DNA of 64,000 nucleotides from Lineus longissimus (GCF_910592395.1 NC_088312.1:3102001-3166000), one strand, 5' to 3'. Shown: positions 1 through 15,200, counted from the first letter of the stretch. The notes: generated by a model from the letters alone, not told the origin. Made by a program: numbers and translations.

Positions 1-37
1 GTGAATTCTTCAGTCAGTGATACGAATCTTCACCTAC

Positions 38-204
38 CTGAATCCCACAATTGGGCATTCCTTACAGATATTGCACTTGCTTTGATGTTTAGCAGACTCT
101 GAGGCAGCAAGACGATGGAGGACAGGTAACCAGACTAAGGACTGGGGCTCTAATTTCAGCCAGTCGAGAAAGTCACTCGCTTGGATCTCATGGCGACCAT
201 TGGC
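38..204 (-). CDS. DMD: Dystrophin exon, EF-hand end to ZZ start (human exon 68 equivalent)
   Basis: Acceptor TTTCTAG precedes 204 and donor GTAGGTG follows 38. The exon is 167 nt, phase 0 to phase 2, the same length as human exon 68 as I recall it. It encodes [20 protein letters not shown] and then the first ZZ zinc-finger cysteines ([13 protein letters not shown]), which are nearly identical to vertebrate dystrophin. The Cys-x2-Cys pair is the first half of the zinc site that, with WW and EF-hands, holds beta-dystroglycan. The rest of ZZ is on the next exon, below position 1. Confidence 0.96.
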
Positions 205-3200
205 CTAGAAAGGAAAGTGAATAGTTAGATTTGAGTATTGATGTTCAGCAATTGAAGCAGTGAGACGATGGAGGACAGGTTACCCGAACAGGGACTAGGG
301 CTCTAGCTATGTACAGACAACCAAGGAGGTCCCTTGCTTGGATATTATGGTAACCATGAGGCAAGACACTAACCCTATACTGCCTGCTTCTCTAAATGAG
401 CCTAAAACCAAAGTTACCTGTGCCTATACCATGGCAAACTCCCTCAGTCAAAACACTCGACTGGTGTCCATATGTGTGTGGCATGCAAAAATGCTCACGC
501 AAGTAATCACTGAGAGTGACAGTAAATGCAAAGAAGAAGTAAGTTCCTAATAGTGCCTTCTCACCTTCATTACCTTTTCAAAACAGCTGCGTACGCTTGG
601 TTCGATGTTGCTTCCACCAAAAGCAGCCACCTCCCCAAGCTGGCGTGGGATCTGTACACAGTCGTGGAGGAGGAGGCCAAGCTTTCTCTGGTCCACGAAG
701 CCATTGGCATCAGCTATCAGTCTAAAGACATCTGAAAATGCGAAGGCAAGGTTTGTTATGGAAATCACATCACACAGTGAATACCTTGCACCACAGAAAT
801 GCAGAGGTTAGGTCCAGTGGTACTCAACACATCCAGATAGGTCAAGAGAGAGAGCTCCACTTGTTCGGGGGTTTTTGACCAGTACTGATCGAGACTTTAT
901 TGGCCCTTAAAAGGAGTTTCGAAAGATTCAAATTTGGGAGAAGATTAACTTACATCTGTACTTGTCTTCTAGATGAGCTTTGCTCATGAGAATGATTCCT
1001 ACTTTAAAAGAGAGAACTCGAAGACGTCCACTACGTGCACTGAAATAAGTAGGAATACAGTGATATTGCGTGAACCTTTTATTTTGACTTAACAGATAAC
1101 CTTGGTCTTGCGCCACAAAGCGACACGTTGCCTGGCGTCGCCTAGCAGTCCCATGGATACACCGCAGTCCAATCAGCCTGAAAACTGATGAGCCGGAGGG
1201 TCCCCAGGGTGTCTGAGGGTAATCACTCTCCATTGACAGGTTGTGATGAGAATATGACATTATCAGTTCTTGAGTAATGCTGCAGTGCTAGAGAATCTGG
1301 ACGTGGTCAACATTTGCACAGAAAATAATTTGAGCAGCTTTGGTAGTTTCTGAAGTAAGTTTTTGTAGGTACTTACGTATCATAAACATTGAGTAACCAA
1401 TTTAGCACCAAATCTATGCAGAGTGGAACGTTGACTAGTTCTGACTGATGTTCCTCCGCTACCCGCTCGTACATCGACTGACAACAGTTTATGATCTCGA
1501 TCACATTCATCAGCTTGTCGTTTTGAGCACGAAGGCCATGACTATCAAAGGCATCGGATGCTATATGCATGCCCAGTAAATGTACTGAAATGAAAATAGA
1601 AGAAAATGTTAAAGTTTGCGGTTTATAGAACTATGGAAGAGGTTATCAACCAACTTGACGTATTCAGCTTGATCTCCTGAAGCCTTTAAGTAGACCTCAG
1701 ATGAGCTGATCAATCAGAACTACAACCTTACAATTGCTGATTTTCACAGCATGATATGAAGAGGAGTCGTATCTGACAAGTTTAAGTAATTGTTTGAATA
1801 AGGCTCTGATATCCTTGTAGTACTTACAGCACAGTTTCTTCTGTAACATCCTGAGTTTCAAGGCAGTGCGATAAGCAGAAAATCGAACATGGTTATACTC
1901 GGACAGAGAACGCAGGAGCTTCGTCATTTGTGGATGATCCCAATGAGTGGTTTCGGTGGTATGACTAGAAAAAGAAAGAAACAGTTAAAAATAATATATG
2001 TTCTAATTCTCCTTCAACAACATAAGTGTTTATCAGTGGATTCTGCTCTGCACCAAATCCTATTTGGGTAAAGATGCTAACAAGCCCACTGGTTGCGTCA
2101 GTACTTAACTCCCACCCCTGGTAGCGGAACTTACTTGATGAAATAAGGCACTTTGTTCCCTGCCACCGCCCGCTCCCATGGCGACTCCACTGAAGCAGAT
2201 AAGAAGTGTTGGGATGTTGGAGCAAACTCTCGAAGAGCATTCTGTAATCGTTTTAAGTAATCATCTACACTGTCTATAAGGGATTTCCATCTGAAATTGA
2301 ATTTGATAATCGTTAGTACAGTTTGACAGTGAAGCACATCCTGGCAAAGTTTCCAAGACTGACATCACCTAACCTTTATGTTCAGGAGCTGATACTAAAA
2401 CTAAACTGCTTTAGTCATCACAATGAAGTGCAATGAGGTGCAATGTAGGCAATGAGGTGCAATGTAGGCAATGAGGTGCAATGTAGGCAATGAGGTGTAA
2501 TGTAGGCAATGTGAGGTGCAATGTAGGCAATGAGGTGCAATGTAGGCAATGAGGTGCAATGTAGGCAATATGAGGTGCAAAATCAAAGATGGCCAACACG
2601 GAAGACAAAAAATAACCAATATTTGGAGAATGAGGCAAATTGGTGCACTATTAGCTTACCTAGTATTATGGTCTTCTAATTTATTAACATTTATATGAGA
2701 CAAGACTACGTTGGCATTTTGGAATTCGTTGGCGAGGTTGTTGAGGTGGTCCAGGTCATGTTGGAGCGGTGTGATACGGGTCTGGAAGCCCTGCAAGTAA
2801 AATAGACATTTGACGAATTGTGGAGACCAAAAATGACCATGGTGAATTGGGATTCATTTTCGTAAGGGTAAGCAAGTACATGTCTTAGGTTTATTCACTC
2901 CAAAGAGTGATGATGATCAACAGACCTGCCATCTGAGGAGAAAAATAGCAACAAATACCATACTATATAATAACTTGATAAGTATTATTAAGATTTAAAG
3001 TTTGAAATTTGATTATACCTCATCAATAACCCAGGTGCAAAAAGTTCAATTCACCTAGCTCGGTTTACCGGTTCACAGATATATCTGGTACATATAACAT
3101 TTACCATCAGTGAAATCGGATGAGATGGGATTGGTGATCAATTGTTCATCTCATTCAGATCACTTTTAGAAACAGGACTGGCCTTGAGTAAATTGAACAG

Positions 3201-6200
3201 TTGAGAAATCGAAGAATGTTCCAATCGACTAATGACTGCTTGTCAAATACCTGCATCACTAATACTGAACTGTTTTGGATAAACAAACCTTATTACGCTA
3301 GCGTCATATTCATCATCCATTTCTAACGTCAACACAACTTGGATGATCTAAAGTTACGTTGTTAAGTCATCTAGTGCAGACACAAACCAAAAGGTGGAGG
3401 CCCTGTCTGTTGCCATGCGTCATATTGATACAGCTTAAGAACTAAACTATACACCTCTCAGTACTTTTTGGTGGTAAGACATGGATTTTTTACGCTGAGA
3501 CTTTAACCAATCAAATTTGCTGATAAGCATTGCATGGGCCACTGACAGCCTGACAACAGACATGAAACAAGAGCTCAAAGGGAAATGGGAGTTCCAAGGC
3601 CAACATATCAAACCAACTCTCACCTTAACGTGATCGATTTCATCCTGTAAGCTAACCGTAAAGATATCTTCGATCGACTGCCACCGGGCCTTCTCACGCT
3701 CAGCCGACAACAGCTTCCCTTGGAAATCATCCATGGCTCGATGGAAGATATCCAGTTTCTGAAGAATGGAATGCATCATTTGATGAGAATATGATCATGA
3801 CCATAACGCATACTGAACACTGAATACTTGCATTCTTGTAACCGAATCATGTGTTTCAAATAATGATGATTAGGTCTTTAATCAATTGAGCCGAGGCAAT
3901 TTTTGATGGACACCAAAGTTGTATTAGTACCAGACATTACTTTTTCTGTGGATTGTCATAAAATTGTTTACCAGCAATAGGCGACATCCTGGACTAACAC
4001 GTCATACTAATCGCTACAATAAACAACTAAGATTTTTTGCAGACTCACTGCACTCACATTGTATATGTCGTCAATCCGCGCTTGCCATTCTATAGATTTT
4101 TGGTTGACCTCGGCCCATTTCCGGTTGAGTAATCGGACATGATGCCGAATCTTTCGAACAATATGGCGGGCTTCTTGTTCCGGCGTGAGCTCACCAGAGG
4201 GAATTTCAGATTCTGCAAAATCAAAGGGGATATTCAAAACACTAATGGATTATGCACTCATGAAACAAATTGTTGAAAAATTCATTATTCAAAAACATTT
4301 TTTGGACTGGCTCCTTCCTCTTAATGTCCAGAAATAGACATCAACGAGATTGAAGAGACCAATTGGCTTTATCAACTAAGCAGCCAAAGAAGGTTTACTT
4401 TTAACTGATTCTAATATTAGCTCACTGTCTCCTGCTTTTAAGTTGGTAAGTTCATCTGCTTATTGACCTATCTTCAAGGATAGCTGTATGAATGTTGACA
4501 GACCACTGTCATATTTAGACCAGTCATCAACACCGGTAGTTTCCGAGATAGCTCTTCTCCTTCTGATATGACCTGAACATCAAATTGCAGTCATAGTAGA
4601 GACCTGATGGAGACAAACAATGCCTAGTCTCGAAATAAGCGATTGAGGTGTTGAAACCTACCCGACTGACTCCCTTCCCCGCTGTCCGAACTTGTGCGTT
4701 TTTCTTCCTTTTCTTCCCTCAGATACATCCTGCCAGTTTCAAGGCTGTGTTCTATCAGCAGTCGTTTCTCTTCCAAGTTGTTCTTGAAAACCTACAGCAA
4801 ACAAACATGAACATAAGAACAGTCTTCTGGAGATCATCATCCATATTTTATTTCAGCATGTTCAACAAGCTATCAAGGATGTCAGCACGAATTGTTAACC
4901 ATCTGGCACCCAGTATTAAAACAATCAGTTGGGGGGTCAATTCGGAAATGATGATTACTTATAGCTTGTCGTACCTTGTGGTCATCGTTCTGTTTCTTGA
5001 CCGACAGCAGGTCACCCCCGATTGGCTGTTGCAAGGAGAGGTCCTCATCCTTCATGGCTAACCATTCAATCAGTTCCTTCAGGGTAGTCAGCAGAGCAGT
5101 CCATTGTTCAGCATTACTTTCCAGACGGCCTCTGAAGAATCAAGCACACAGGAAGAAATTTATTAATTAGAAGGTTTTGGCATACTGGTGAAAAATCCAG
5201 CAAAAAGCCTGCAGCAACCTGCTGCCAACATCAAGAGACATCTAAAAGGGGTTAATTTGCCAGGGAAATGTTTCCACCGGCCTTGCTATTTTCTTTCCAA
5301 TCACATTCAGCCTCTGTTTATAATAGCGCGTCAGCCTTGAAACCCTGCCGGCAAGTAATCATCGTCTCCATCATCCTCGGAGATTACACAGCGAGTTCAC
5401 CATTGACTAGTCGCTCAGTGACCTGCTGTGATAGAGAACTTTGGTAGAGTCTGAATGGCTGAGATGCTAGTGGGGTTTTTGTATGTTTTAAACGATGGGA
5501 GAGAAAACGTTACAATGAGAGGAACATCTCTGAGTCAACAATTGCAGCGAATTAGCCAGCAGGGATGACATGCTGACGAGGTAACCCAAGGGCCTTGATT
5601 GTTTCCGATCAAAAGCTTGAAAAAGTTGTGCAGAGCAAGAGAGAATGTAAACACATGAAAACAAAGTTTGCAAAACAAAATTTCGTTAATAGCTAAAGCA
5701 GAAGGGCCATCGAGGTTCCCTGTTGCTCGTATAGCTAATATCTTGAGGAGCAGTCTTTCGATGTCACAGACTTTGTGGGTCAAGATGAAGGAGGACAGGA
5801 CATGCCTTGACCAGCATAGATTATCGATGCCCAAATTACACCAACCTAATTTCCACGGATTTCGTTTTGAGCTTCATCCATCTTTGGTTCATTTCATCGA
5901 TTCGTTTCCTCAGCACCTTGTGGTCTTCCCGGTCGGAGAGTTGACGGCCTTGGCTTGTGAGTGATTCAAAGGCATGTTCATGGGCCTCAATTTCTGCTTG
6001 CAGATCCTGGAATAGAAGAGGGAAGACACCCTTAGATCTGTCTGCGAGAACTGTTATTATGAGGCTTTTTACATCAGTTGGAGATGGAGATAGTGCTAAG
6101 ATGATGTATTGGAAGCATTTGACAGTTGTCTCTTTCATCTGAGGATGATCGATAGGCAATGGGGATGTCAGATGAAGATCAATCCACGCAAGCAGTAGAT

Positions 6201-9200
6201 CTTCCCTTTTCATTAGCCACGACTGAGTCTTGTAACTGAGATGAGGGAACAGCTTGGGTTTCACATATACATGTGAAAGGGATGACATACACCCATAAAG
6301 AGCCCTAGTCCTGTCTCTACCATCAGAAAATTGCCAATAGGCAAAGGGGATCTCTATAAGAAATCAATCCACACAAGCTGTAGAGCTACTCCTCCCATGA
6401 AGCCAGGATTGGGTTCAAGGAACAGCCCAAAGTTTCACTCTATACTGTCGAAGGTGACGAAATGCTAAGAATCCTACTGATGCCACGTGAGTTTAGTCTC
6501 GCTTAGTGTAACTGTCAAACAAGTGACTCTGAGCTCTGAAGTATGGCATGCAATCAATTATAGATTGTCTTTTACGAGAAGACCATCATGAAGGAATCTG
6601 TGGGAGGTATTTCAACTACTGGAGGAGAAAGACTCAAATTTTACCTCATTCATTATTCAATACTTGTTAATTGCTTTTCTGATGTTGTCAATTCTGTGAT
6701 TGAATTTTGTGAAAGGATTTAAAGGCTTGATGAAGAGGAAAAGACTTGAAAAATTTGAGAGGAAAACACTTTACGGCCAGACACACACAGGTTTCCATGG
6801 AAACTGAAATTTTCACAAATTATTTACAGCGACTTAAATGAAATGGAATTGCATCATGACATGAAGATTTCATTAATACCGGAAACTTCCCAGACGAGAC
6901 TGTGAGCCTGGAGTAACTTTAGTGCAGATCACTGGTTCTGTTCCTTTTCATAGTGCTGCAAAGTGGCCTTCAAAAAGGCATCTTTTACAAATCTCACAAG
7001 CATGGATGACTTTTCAGCACCAGGGGCAGGGCACAGCATATCCCGATGACAGACAACTTCATGGTTACAGAAAACAAAATGCAGCACGTGACTTCAACCA
7101 ATTTTTAACAAGAGAAAGCCATTGCAGATAATTGGTGTTGTGACAGTCTGTGATTAAAATATCGGAATAAAGTTGCATGTGCTGTTGGAATCAGCTAATG
7201 GGAGAAATCTCCAACACCAAGTTACTCTGCTTGTACATGGAACGACCATGGAAAATGAAATCTTCACCAAGGAGATTGGCTAGATTCTGTGACTGACCGT
7301 CAGCCTCCCCAGGCTAATAGGCGGCTGATAGCATGACTGCTACGCTAGCCAACTGTCAATAATTCCTACGACCAGCGATAATCAAAGGTTTAATAACTGC
7401 TGGCGGTAATCCTGGGATCAAATTTCTGATGGCAAACAGTTGGTAATGTCATATTTCCTGTTCATTTGGTTAGCCTTATTGACGGTGTCTTGGTTAATAT
7501 GGTTCATGAGTGTGGACTCATTTGACGTTGGCCTTGAAACTAGAGATGGAAAGCTTCTTCTGTACCACTTAATAATGCCACTTCCTACTTCTTCTTAAGC
7601 TCCAATGCGTGGAACAAGGCAAGGGATGGAACACAACTGGGTTTGACAAATTTGACCATGGGAAATACTAACCAGTTTCAAATGATGTTGACCACTGTGG
7701 ACAAGAACTTTTGCCCAAACAGAACCCGATCATTCCGTCTGCTGATTGCAGACTGGGTACACTCATCAGCCATACATTTAATGATAGCCACAAGAACAAA
7801 TGCAAAAACGTATCTGCTCCCTCCTTCCTGAACGTGTACCAGCGATTGCGAGATTATGACAGTAATGACCACTTTCAGGCTGGCACATGCCTGGAATCAA
7901 CATCATTACGATGACCCACAGGAATATTTGTCCTGATGGGGAGCCCATTGACCATTATCTATAAATCACTTGCTTACCATTCTGCACAAAACACATTAGT
8001 AACTTTTGTGTTTGTATGAGTCCCAATGATGTTTTCTACGACAGCAGTGTATAAAGAAATGGTCAGCAATGTCTGAGTTGACTGATTGGATGAAAAGAAG
8101 AGGAACATTAAGAGAGAGTGTACTTAGAATCAAGGAGGATGCCATGCCTTTCGAGCAGCAAAGAAAGTTGAAATAACACAGTTTTCATGAGAGGTTGTAT
8201 AATTCATACCAGTACCAGTACCTATCATGAAAGTGGTGTTACTTCAACTTTCTTAGGACACTCAATGACAATTGAGATCAATGGTGGAACTAAGTCGATG
8301 TAGGGTGGAAGAATGATAAGAGGAAATGGACCACAGCCGGAGACTCTTATTTGCCTTTTTCACTTGGTGGCTCTTTAAACGTGTTGAAGTACAGGAAGTC
8401 AGACTCTTCCTCCCTTTTATCAACCACACCTCACCAAATCACAGAATCCCTCCCTAATTTCCACCGATGCAGAAAGCAAATGTGCTGATGTCATGATTAG
8501 GCAACATGGTATGAGTCCTGAACAACCTCTATCCCAGCCTGATCCCTTTGATTTCCACTCAGCCCGGGGATAAATAAGAAATGCTTCAATCACGTGGAAA
8601 AGACACACAGTTAAGGCCGGAAAGATCATCATTACATTTTGCAATATTTGTGGAAATACTTGATAATTTCTTTCAGGATAATAAAAGATGCACTTTTGAT
8701 GAGTTTCTATGCCCGAGTTGAACAAGATTTCTCGTGAGTCACAGCAGTTTTGTCTTTTCTGCTAAAGTAATGCGCTGACTCAGTCTCATGTCAACAGAAT
8801 AATGCACCCCAAGGTGTTTTTGTCTTCAGTGTGTTTTTCTAAACCATGCAATAAGACGAGGACGGTAAATCAATCACCCTGGCATTCAACTTAAGGACTG
8901 GAAGAAATTGAGCTAGCGACAAACTCTATGGTCAATCCTTACTGGGAATGATCTTTTGTCATCTAAGGCTTCTTAGATGATTTCTCTCAAGTGTGGCAAT
9001 AAAAAGATCCAACGGCATACCCGAGATGTTAGAGTGGGGATTATCACGGCTGTGGGTGGTGAATGCTGCACCATGAAGAGTGGTGTGACTAACCCAAGCA
9101 TAAAGGCTACAAGTTCATTGTATCTAGTAAGGTAACCTGATGTTATCCATCTGAATACTTTCAAATACCTTTCTAGGGCAGCATAATCTATGCTAATCAA

Positions 9201-12200
9201 GGCTGAAAGTGGATCTCATCTCTCTTCTTCCCCTCCTCCACATGGTGAGACCTCAAGTTCTTATCCTGCCTGGACATGGCCATCAGACATCAATTACCCT
9301 CTTATTGCCAGATCAATAGAAAAAGAACCTTACTCATCAACATGATCAAATGCATCTCTTGGTACTTGTGTCAACAGTTACCCTCTCATATTACTCATTC
9401 ACCTTCAAAGACACTTTTTCCTGTCTACGTTTAGCCTGTGTTTTTGGGGAGCACATTGGGTGAAAATCAATGCTTTTTCCAACACGACAACCAAACAGTT
9501 ACGCAGGAACACATTAGAATTACGGTATTGTATCCATTCAAGCTCCCCTCGGAATGAACAATCGATTTTAGCAGATTTTCCTCACTCTTCCTTTATCTCC
9601 ATGATCTGGCATTGGCTTCGTTGATCAATAGTCGTGATCTTCCATAGCTATATATCAATTTCCTGCCACGCAGAGGTCATATTTCAATATAACACGTTCT
9701 CTCAGTTTGAGTTTTATCAGATAGGAAATGGGCATTAAGTTAAAAATACTCGTGACATGAAATTCTTGTGATTTCTCATGTCCAGATCATTGTCCGGCTT
9801 AGCAGAGGTCACGTGTCTATGTGCCTTGATCTCTTGAGGAATTACTGAGTCTTCTTAATGCAAAGATGGGAACTGCATGGGTATTAAAGTTGCTTGAGAT
9901 ATTCATGACAGATCAATTTCTTGCCAAGCAGATGTCACGTTTGTCTTGTTCTCTCAAGTGTTATCTCAAGACATTCTCAGATAAGGAGTGCAGCTTGGAC
10001 TGGCTTATTGTAACAAAAGGTGTGCTCCACCCTTCTTGCTAGCGAGGGAAACAGATGTTTCTTCTTGTTCATCGCATGAAACCGCATTTAATCAAGGGGT
10101 AGACAGATGAAGGTCGATGATTTCCGTTTATCCACTACAGAGACGAGTTTTGACAACCCCACACCTCCCACCTCCCCCGGCTTGCTGACATCAGATGAAT
10201 CACCTAAACTTGATACAAAACACACAACTTGTCAATTATCAAGGCACTGATTAGCGTATTTGATCTAAAGGACACGTCCTCCAAGCAAAGCCAACAATTA
10301 ACTGATATTGGGACGAAGAACAGCCCCGAAATCCACCAATTAGAAAGTCTTCGTCCTGTCACCAAAATCATCCTTGTTGATCGAGCCTTAACCTTCTAGT
10401 TGCCACAGATGGTTTCTGTTGCCATGGAAACGATATCTAACTTCTCTGATTTCTGCCGAGTATTTAGGTGTATATGTATGTTCAATAGTATCGCACTTGT
10501 AGTGGGTGGCATTCAAGACGACATACTGTTTTTTCAACATTGAATTGAAAGTCACTAAAAATCCTGAGTGAGTGGTCAGCATGAAACAGTCTGTCGGATC
10601 GAGGCCAACATGCATTAGTTTGATAACTGGATGGACATTTTTGACATGCCTGATATAAAGGGCTTCACTATCAAAATGATCTTCATGATCTTTCATATAT
10701 GGTGTGACCTTTAGCTCAGACGAGACACAAGATAGATTCAGCGGAGTACATTGATGGAGTGATCCTGCTCACTTCTACTACAAGTCTATCAGCCACCAAC
10801 AGAAACCCCCAGCATCAGCTCTGTCTACACCAATTATGCCCACCTTATATGAGACGACACCCGTTGGGGTTTAGCAAATGAGCTGGTGAGGGTCCTGCCC
10901 AAAGGCTAGGGCATGTTTCTCTGTTCATTTATAGCACAGGAAACAGTTTTGCCCATTAGTCTTATGACAGAAGTCCTAGCAATGCTCAATCAAAGGACAT
11001 AAATATCTTTGTACCCTCTAGGAGGACAAAATCATATCAAAGCTAACATGAAGCCAAGGAAATCCACAACTGATGATTATCATGATTAGTGTAAAGTTAA
11101 CCTGTGGTCAATCTTCATGCCTTACTCATGTACCATTATGTCTGCACGACCAACTTGACCAACACGCCAGGCCCTGCGCCTCAGGAGGCTATGAAGGCTT
11201 TTGCTATTTTTCTCATCTTTTGCTTTGGTGCCCTTGAAATTTCCCCTGCTATGCCGTATCCAAACAAATTTTGAGCCCCGATATGGACCAAGACTGTACC
11301 CCTTACTGTTTGCTTGCAAGGTTCATTAAGTTTGCTAATACAATGAGCCTCGTCAGCTCGGGGTGCAGGTGTCATTGTAGATGATGAGGAGTGTTCAGCT
11401 GATTATCCATCATCAGGGCCCAACTAATTTGGGGATGGTGCAATGACTGTGACACTGTGGCCAGACTGCTGTTTTAACATAGTGTATATTAAGTAGTACC
11501 GATATTGATACTGTTTGACCACTGCTCACACACAAATCATAACCTGACTTTTAAGTCACAAATCAAGCATTAAACGCATGGGAGAGCTTGCATTGAAAGC
11601 AGTAGTTGCCAAGATATCACACTGGTTGTATTAGTACTATAACATTTCTAATCTGAGTCAGTCCAATTACAACCCTTAGTAAACTGCCAACATTTTATTA
11701 GAACAGAATATGGGGCTAAGTTCTGAGGGTTAAACCTGTGGCGTAACTTGTCTGAACTGGCAACGATCGTACATATTCCCCGCCAAGATATCATATCCGT
11801 TACATAGTATCATCTACTGTAATCTGACTGATTATAAAATGAATCAGGCGTAATCCAATCGACTCGATTCTATTTGATCTCGAGCAGACGTTATGACGAT
11901 ATTCACCATATTCATGATGGACATGATAGAATATGATAAAACTGACAGACCCTTGAAGCTATGAGCATGATCAACAGATTGATGAATTGTATGGATTCTC
12001 TAACATTTTGTAAGACATCCTATAAGATTTGACATGAACAAGATGAAGGTTGTCTTATTTTGCTGGTATCAGTTTACGGCTCAAGTTCTTGCAGAAAAAA
12101 AGGTTTTTTTCTCAAGACTTCGTGAACAGTAGAAGCCTGTGGTATGAGGTAGGGCCTGGCAGGCAATGAGAAGCTTGTAAACCAGCAAACAGGTCCAGGA

Positions 12201-15200
12201 GTTTGAGAAAGAGAACGGTGTTGCCAGATTGGTAGTGTATGTGACCCGCCATGGCAAAATGAGTCGCATGTCACTCCGAGCTTGACAGGTTGAGGTGGAC
12301 TGGTTGTTCATTTCACTATTGTCTGCCTTTTGTGAAATCTGAGTATATCATTTGCTTCTATTATGTCCAGGTGCCATTTCAGGCTCATCTTCTGTGCGAC
12401 ATGCGACTCATTTTGCCGTGGTGGGTCACATATTTTGAAGAAGTATCTCAAATAAGGCACCCGGTACACCATGTCTACAATTCGTGCCTGGATTTTCTGA
12501 AGTCACACCCCAACCAGTGAAAAGCAATAACATCTCGCAAGAAAATGTAATCCTTGGAGGGCCATCAGAAATTGATCAGTCAAGCATAACTGATCACCCA
12601 TGTGTGGGTCGTGGTTTTTTCGCCACCAAAAATAGCAACACAATTATCTAGGCGAGGGTATTGATTGGTTTCTGCGATTCTACACGATTTTACTCATTCT
12701 CCATCTGTCAGAATCCATCATATCATCCATTGCTGGTAATAATGCACTTTAACCATTTGAAGACAACAATGACATATTACGTCTTGGCAACATCAATAGC
12801 ATATCAGAAGTAGCATCATCTTTGAGAGCGTTCAAGGATGTGAACCTTAAAGCACCCAGCTTCCCTGAAATGTGATGAATGTGCTCTCCAGAATGCCATC
12901 AAACATGTAATGATTATCACCCAGTAATCAAAGTCATCCTCATTCTACCTAATTGATTTCCAATAGTTAATGAGATTGAGTCATTGAGTAAGGTGTGAAA
13001 TACGTGGACAGTGTTTGATGGTAGGACATCAATGAGATATTGACATAGTTGAGTGGCATGAAATACACATATTGTAGCAGTGTTTTGATGTAGATGATCT
13101 TCACACCCGCAACACTGAGCCAATGACTGTCAATCACATTCTGACAAAATGCCTAAAACTAGCAAGCTTGATGGAGAAGTTGATTGATATTGGGCATAAA
13201 CCTAGGCCTATACATGCTTCCCGAAATTGGTGGCTTACATTGGAACTAACTTTTTCCCCCTTGTCCGTCATTAAAGGCATTCAAGTGTGTTGGTCAACCA
13301 TGACTATCTCCTTTGTCCCTCCACCATAAGGCCTAGTTTCCCCTTATGACATCACTATTTCGGACACTCAGTGCCCCATTTCTGGAAAGGTGTATACGTT
13401 ACCTCTTTTTGAAAACCCTGTGGCCTACATTAGTATAGGGCTCAACCTGAAATTGCAAGCGAAAAATACTTCCAGACTTTGGGTTTTCCACACCTTTGGT
13501 TTATACCGTTGATGGAAAACCTGTACTCACCACTTTTGGAGAAGCACCATCACCACCATTACTCACCTAGAAAGAGAAAGATACGGACCAACATGAATAT
13601 AAGTTGAACATTATCAAGAACAAAAGGAGGTTTTCTGATCAGGCTGATGGGTTAGCTGAGGATAATTTTCATATCACTCTGTCTGATTAAGTGTTAAAAT
13701 GCCAGAAAAGCCCTATGCTGTAGCTAACCCCCTTCCAACCCTGCAACATCCCCCCTTAAAACTTCAGTCCCACATTCAATCCACAGGGCATTGACATGAG
13801 ATGCCACATGCTTTCCTTCCCATGCACCAGAATCAAACAAGCTTACCCGCGAGAAACCACATTTAATCAAAATTCACATCAGTCTAGCATTCACTCTGCC
13901 AACATCCGCAGAAAGATTCCCGTAAATGCCGTCAGAATGCAAAGCAGCCTCACAATTGTTGCATGCATAAGAATCACTCAAGCTTACTCAATTCCAACAA
14001 CGGCACATGTTTTATCAGAAAAGCAACTTAGAAAGTATTCACACTGCATCCTTCATGTTTATCATGTTATAAACATTCGGAGCAGCAAACGAAATGAGTC
14101 AATTTTTCAAACCGAGGTCATTTCAAATCAAGCTGACTTGAAATATGTACATGTTATGTGACATATCCAATAGAGCAATACAGTAAATTTCGTCCAACTT
14201 GACATCGAAACGGACCAAGCGATCAATTACATGAACATTTTAGATTGACATGTTCTGGATGGAATATGCATCAAAATGCAACACCATTGCATTAAAAATC
14301 ACTGCCAACGAATTAACCTTTGTTGTCTTAAATAAACTAATGCATTAGCCAAGATTCATGGTTCCAACCTAACTTGAACTGAGAATACCATGCAAAAGAT
14401 GATGTCAATATCACTCAAATGCAGAAAGAGTACATGTATGATAATTATTTGTTGAAATGTTTCATACAGCATCATGTCTTAATGAGACCTGATTGAAAAT
14501 AAATTTGCCATCATTAGTCACTTACATGCATTATAATGTGCACTTCTGTCATGCAGATTCTAATTGCTTCGTAATGACTTAATGAAAGGACCAGCCATGT
14601 GGATGCATTTCACGCCCAGGGAAGCTGCAAGGATTTGCTGCAGGTTTCCCTCCTTTACATCCATGACGGATATTGGATTATTACAATTGTTTCAGTCTAA
14701 GTCTATCAAAATCACCCATGCATTTGTCAGGAAAGTACAGACAAATGCACAGGAGACAATGGTAAATGTATCATGAACTGTATTGTAGTTTTGTATGCAA
14801 TCATGAGGTGTAAAAATCACTACGGCCATTAATGGTTTTGCCTGAGTCACCCTTGCATGTGTCGTGCGATTGTGGGTTCTGACACCATTTGATGACTCTT
14901 GTTGATTTCTAATTATCATTCATCAATATTCATGTTATCATTGTTTACCACATAACAGAATCTACATCAGACACAAAAATTTACGGATTTACAGTATGTG
15001 GCACTGATCCCAGAAATTTACGGGTCTACAGTATGTGGCACTGATCCCAGAATTCCCATGAGATCCAAGCTAGACCAGTCATCACATTAACCACAACTGA
15101 TAGATGCGCATCCACAAGGGAATTTATTATCATACCCCGGCAGCCCCCAATGGTAAACCTAATAAAACATCCAAGGCAAACATTCCAATCAGTGACTAGT

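Larger units (their letters stand above)
9986..13210. other. Giant intron, unique sequence
   Basis: Apart from the short ORF at 10388-10696 and the inverted repeat around 12238-12432, nothing was recognised. Confidence 0.5.

Noticed and set aside
4648-5061. 137-codon open frame on the plus strand
   Set aside because: Antisense shadow of two dystrophin exons (4662-4791 and 4975-5131) plus the intron between them.
5836-6288. 150-codon continuous minus-strand frame taken as a longer exon
   Set aside because: Only 5846-6006 matches dystrophin. A clear acceptor CTATTCCAG precedes it, and the upstream part has no resemblance to the rod.
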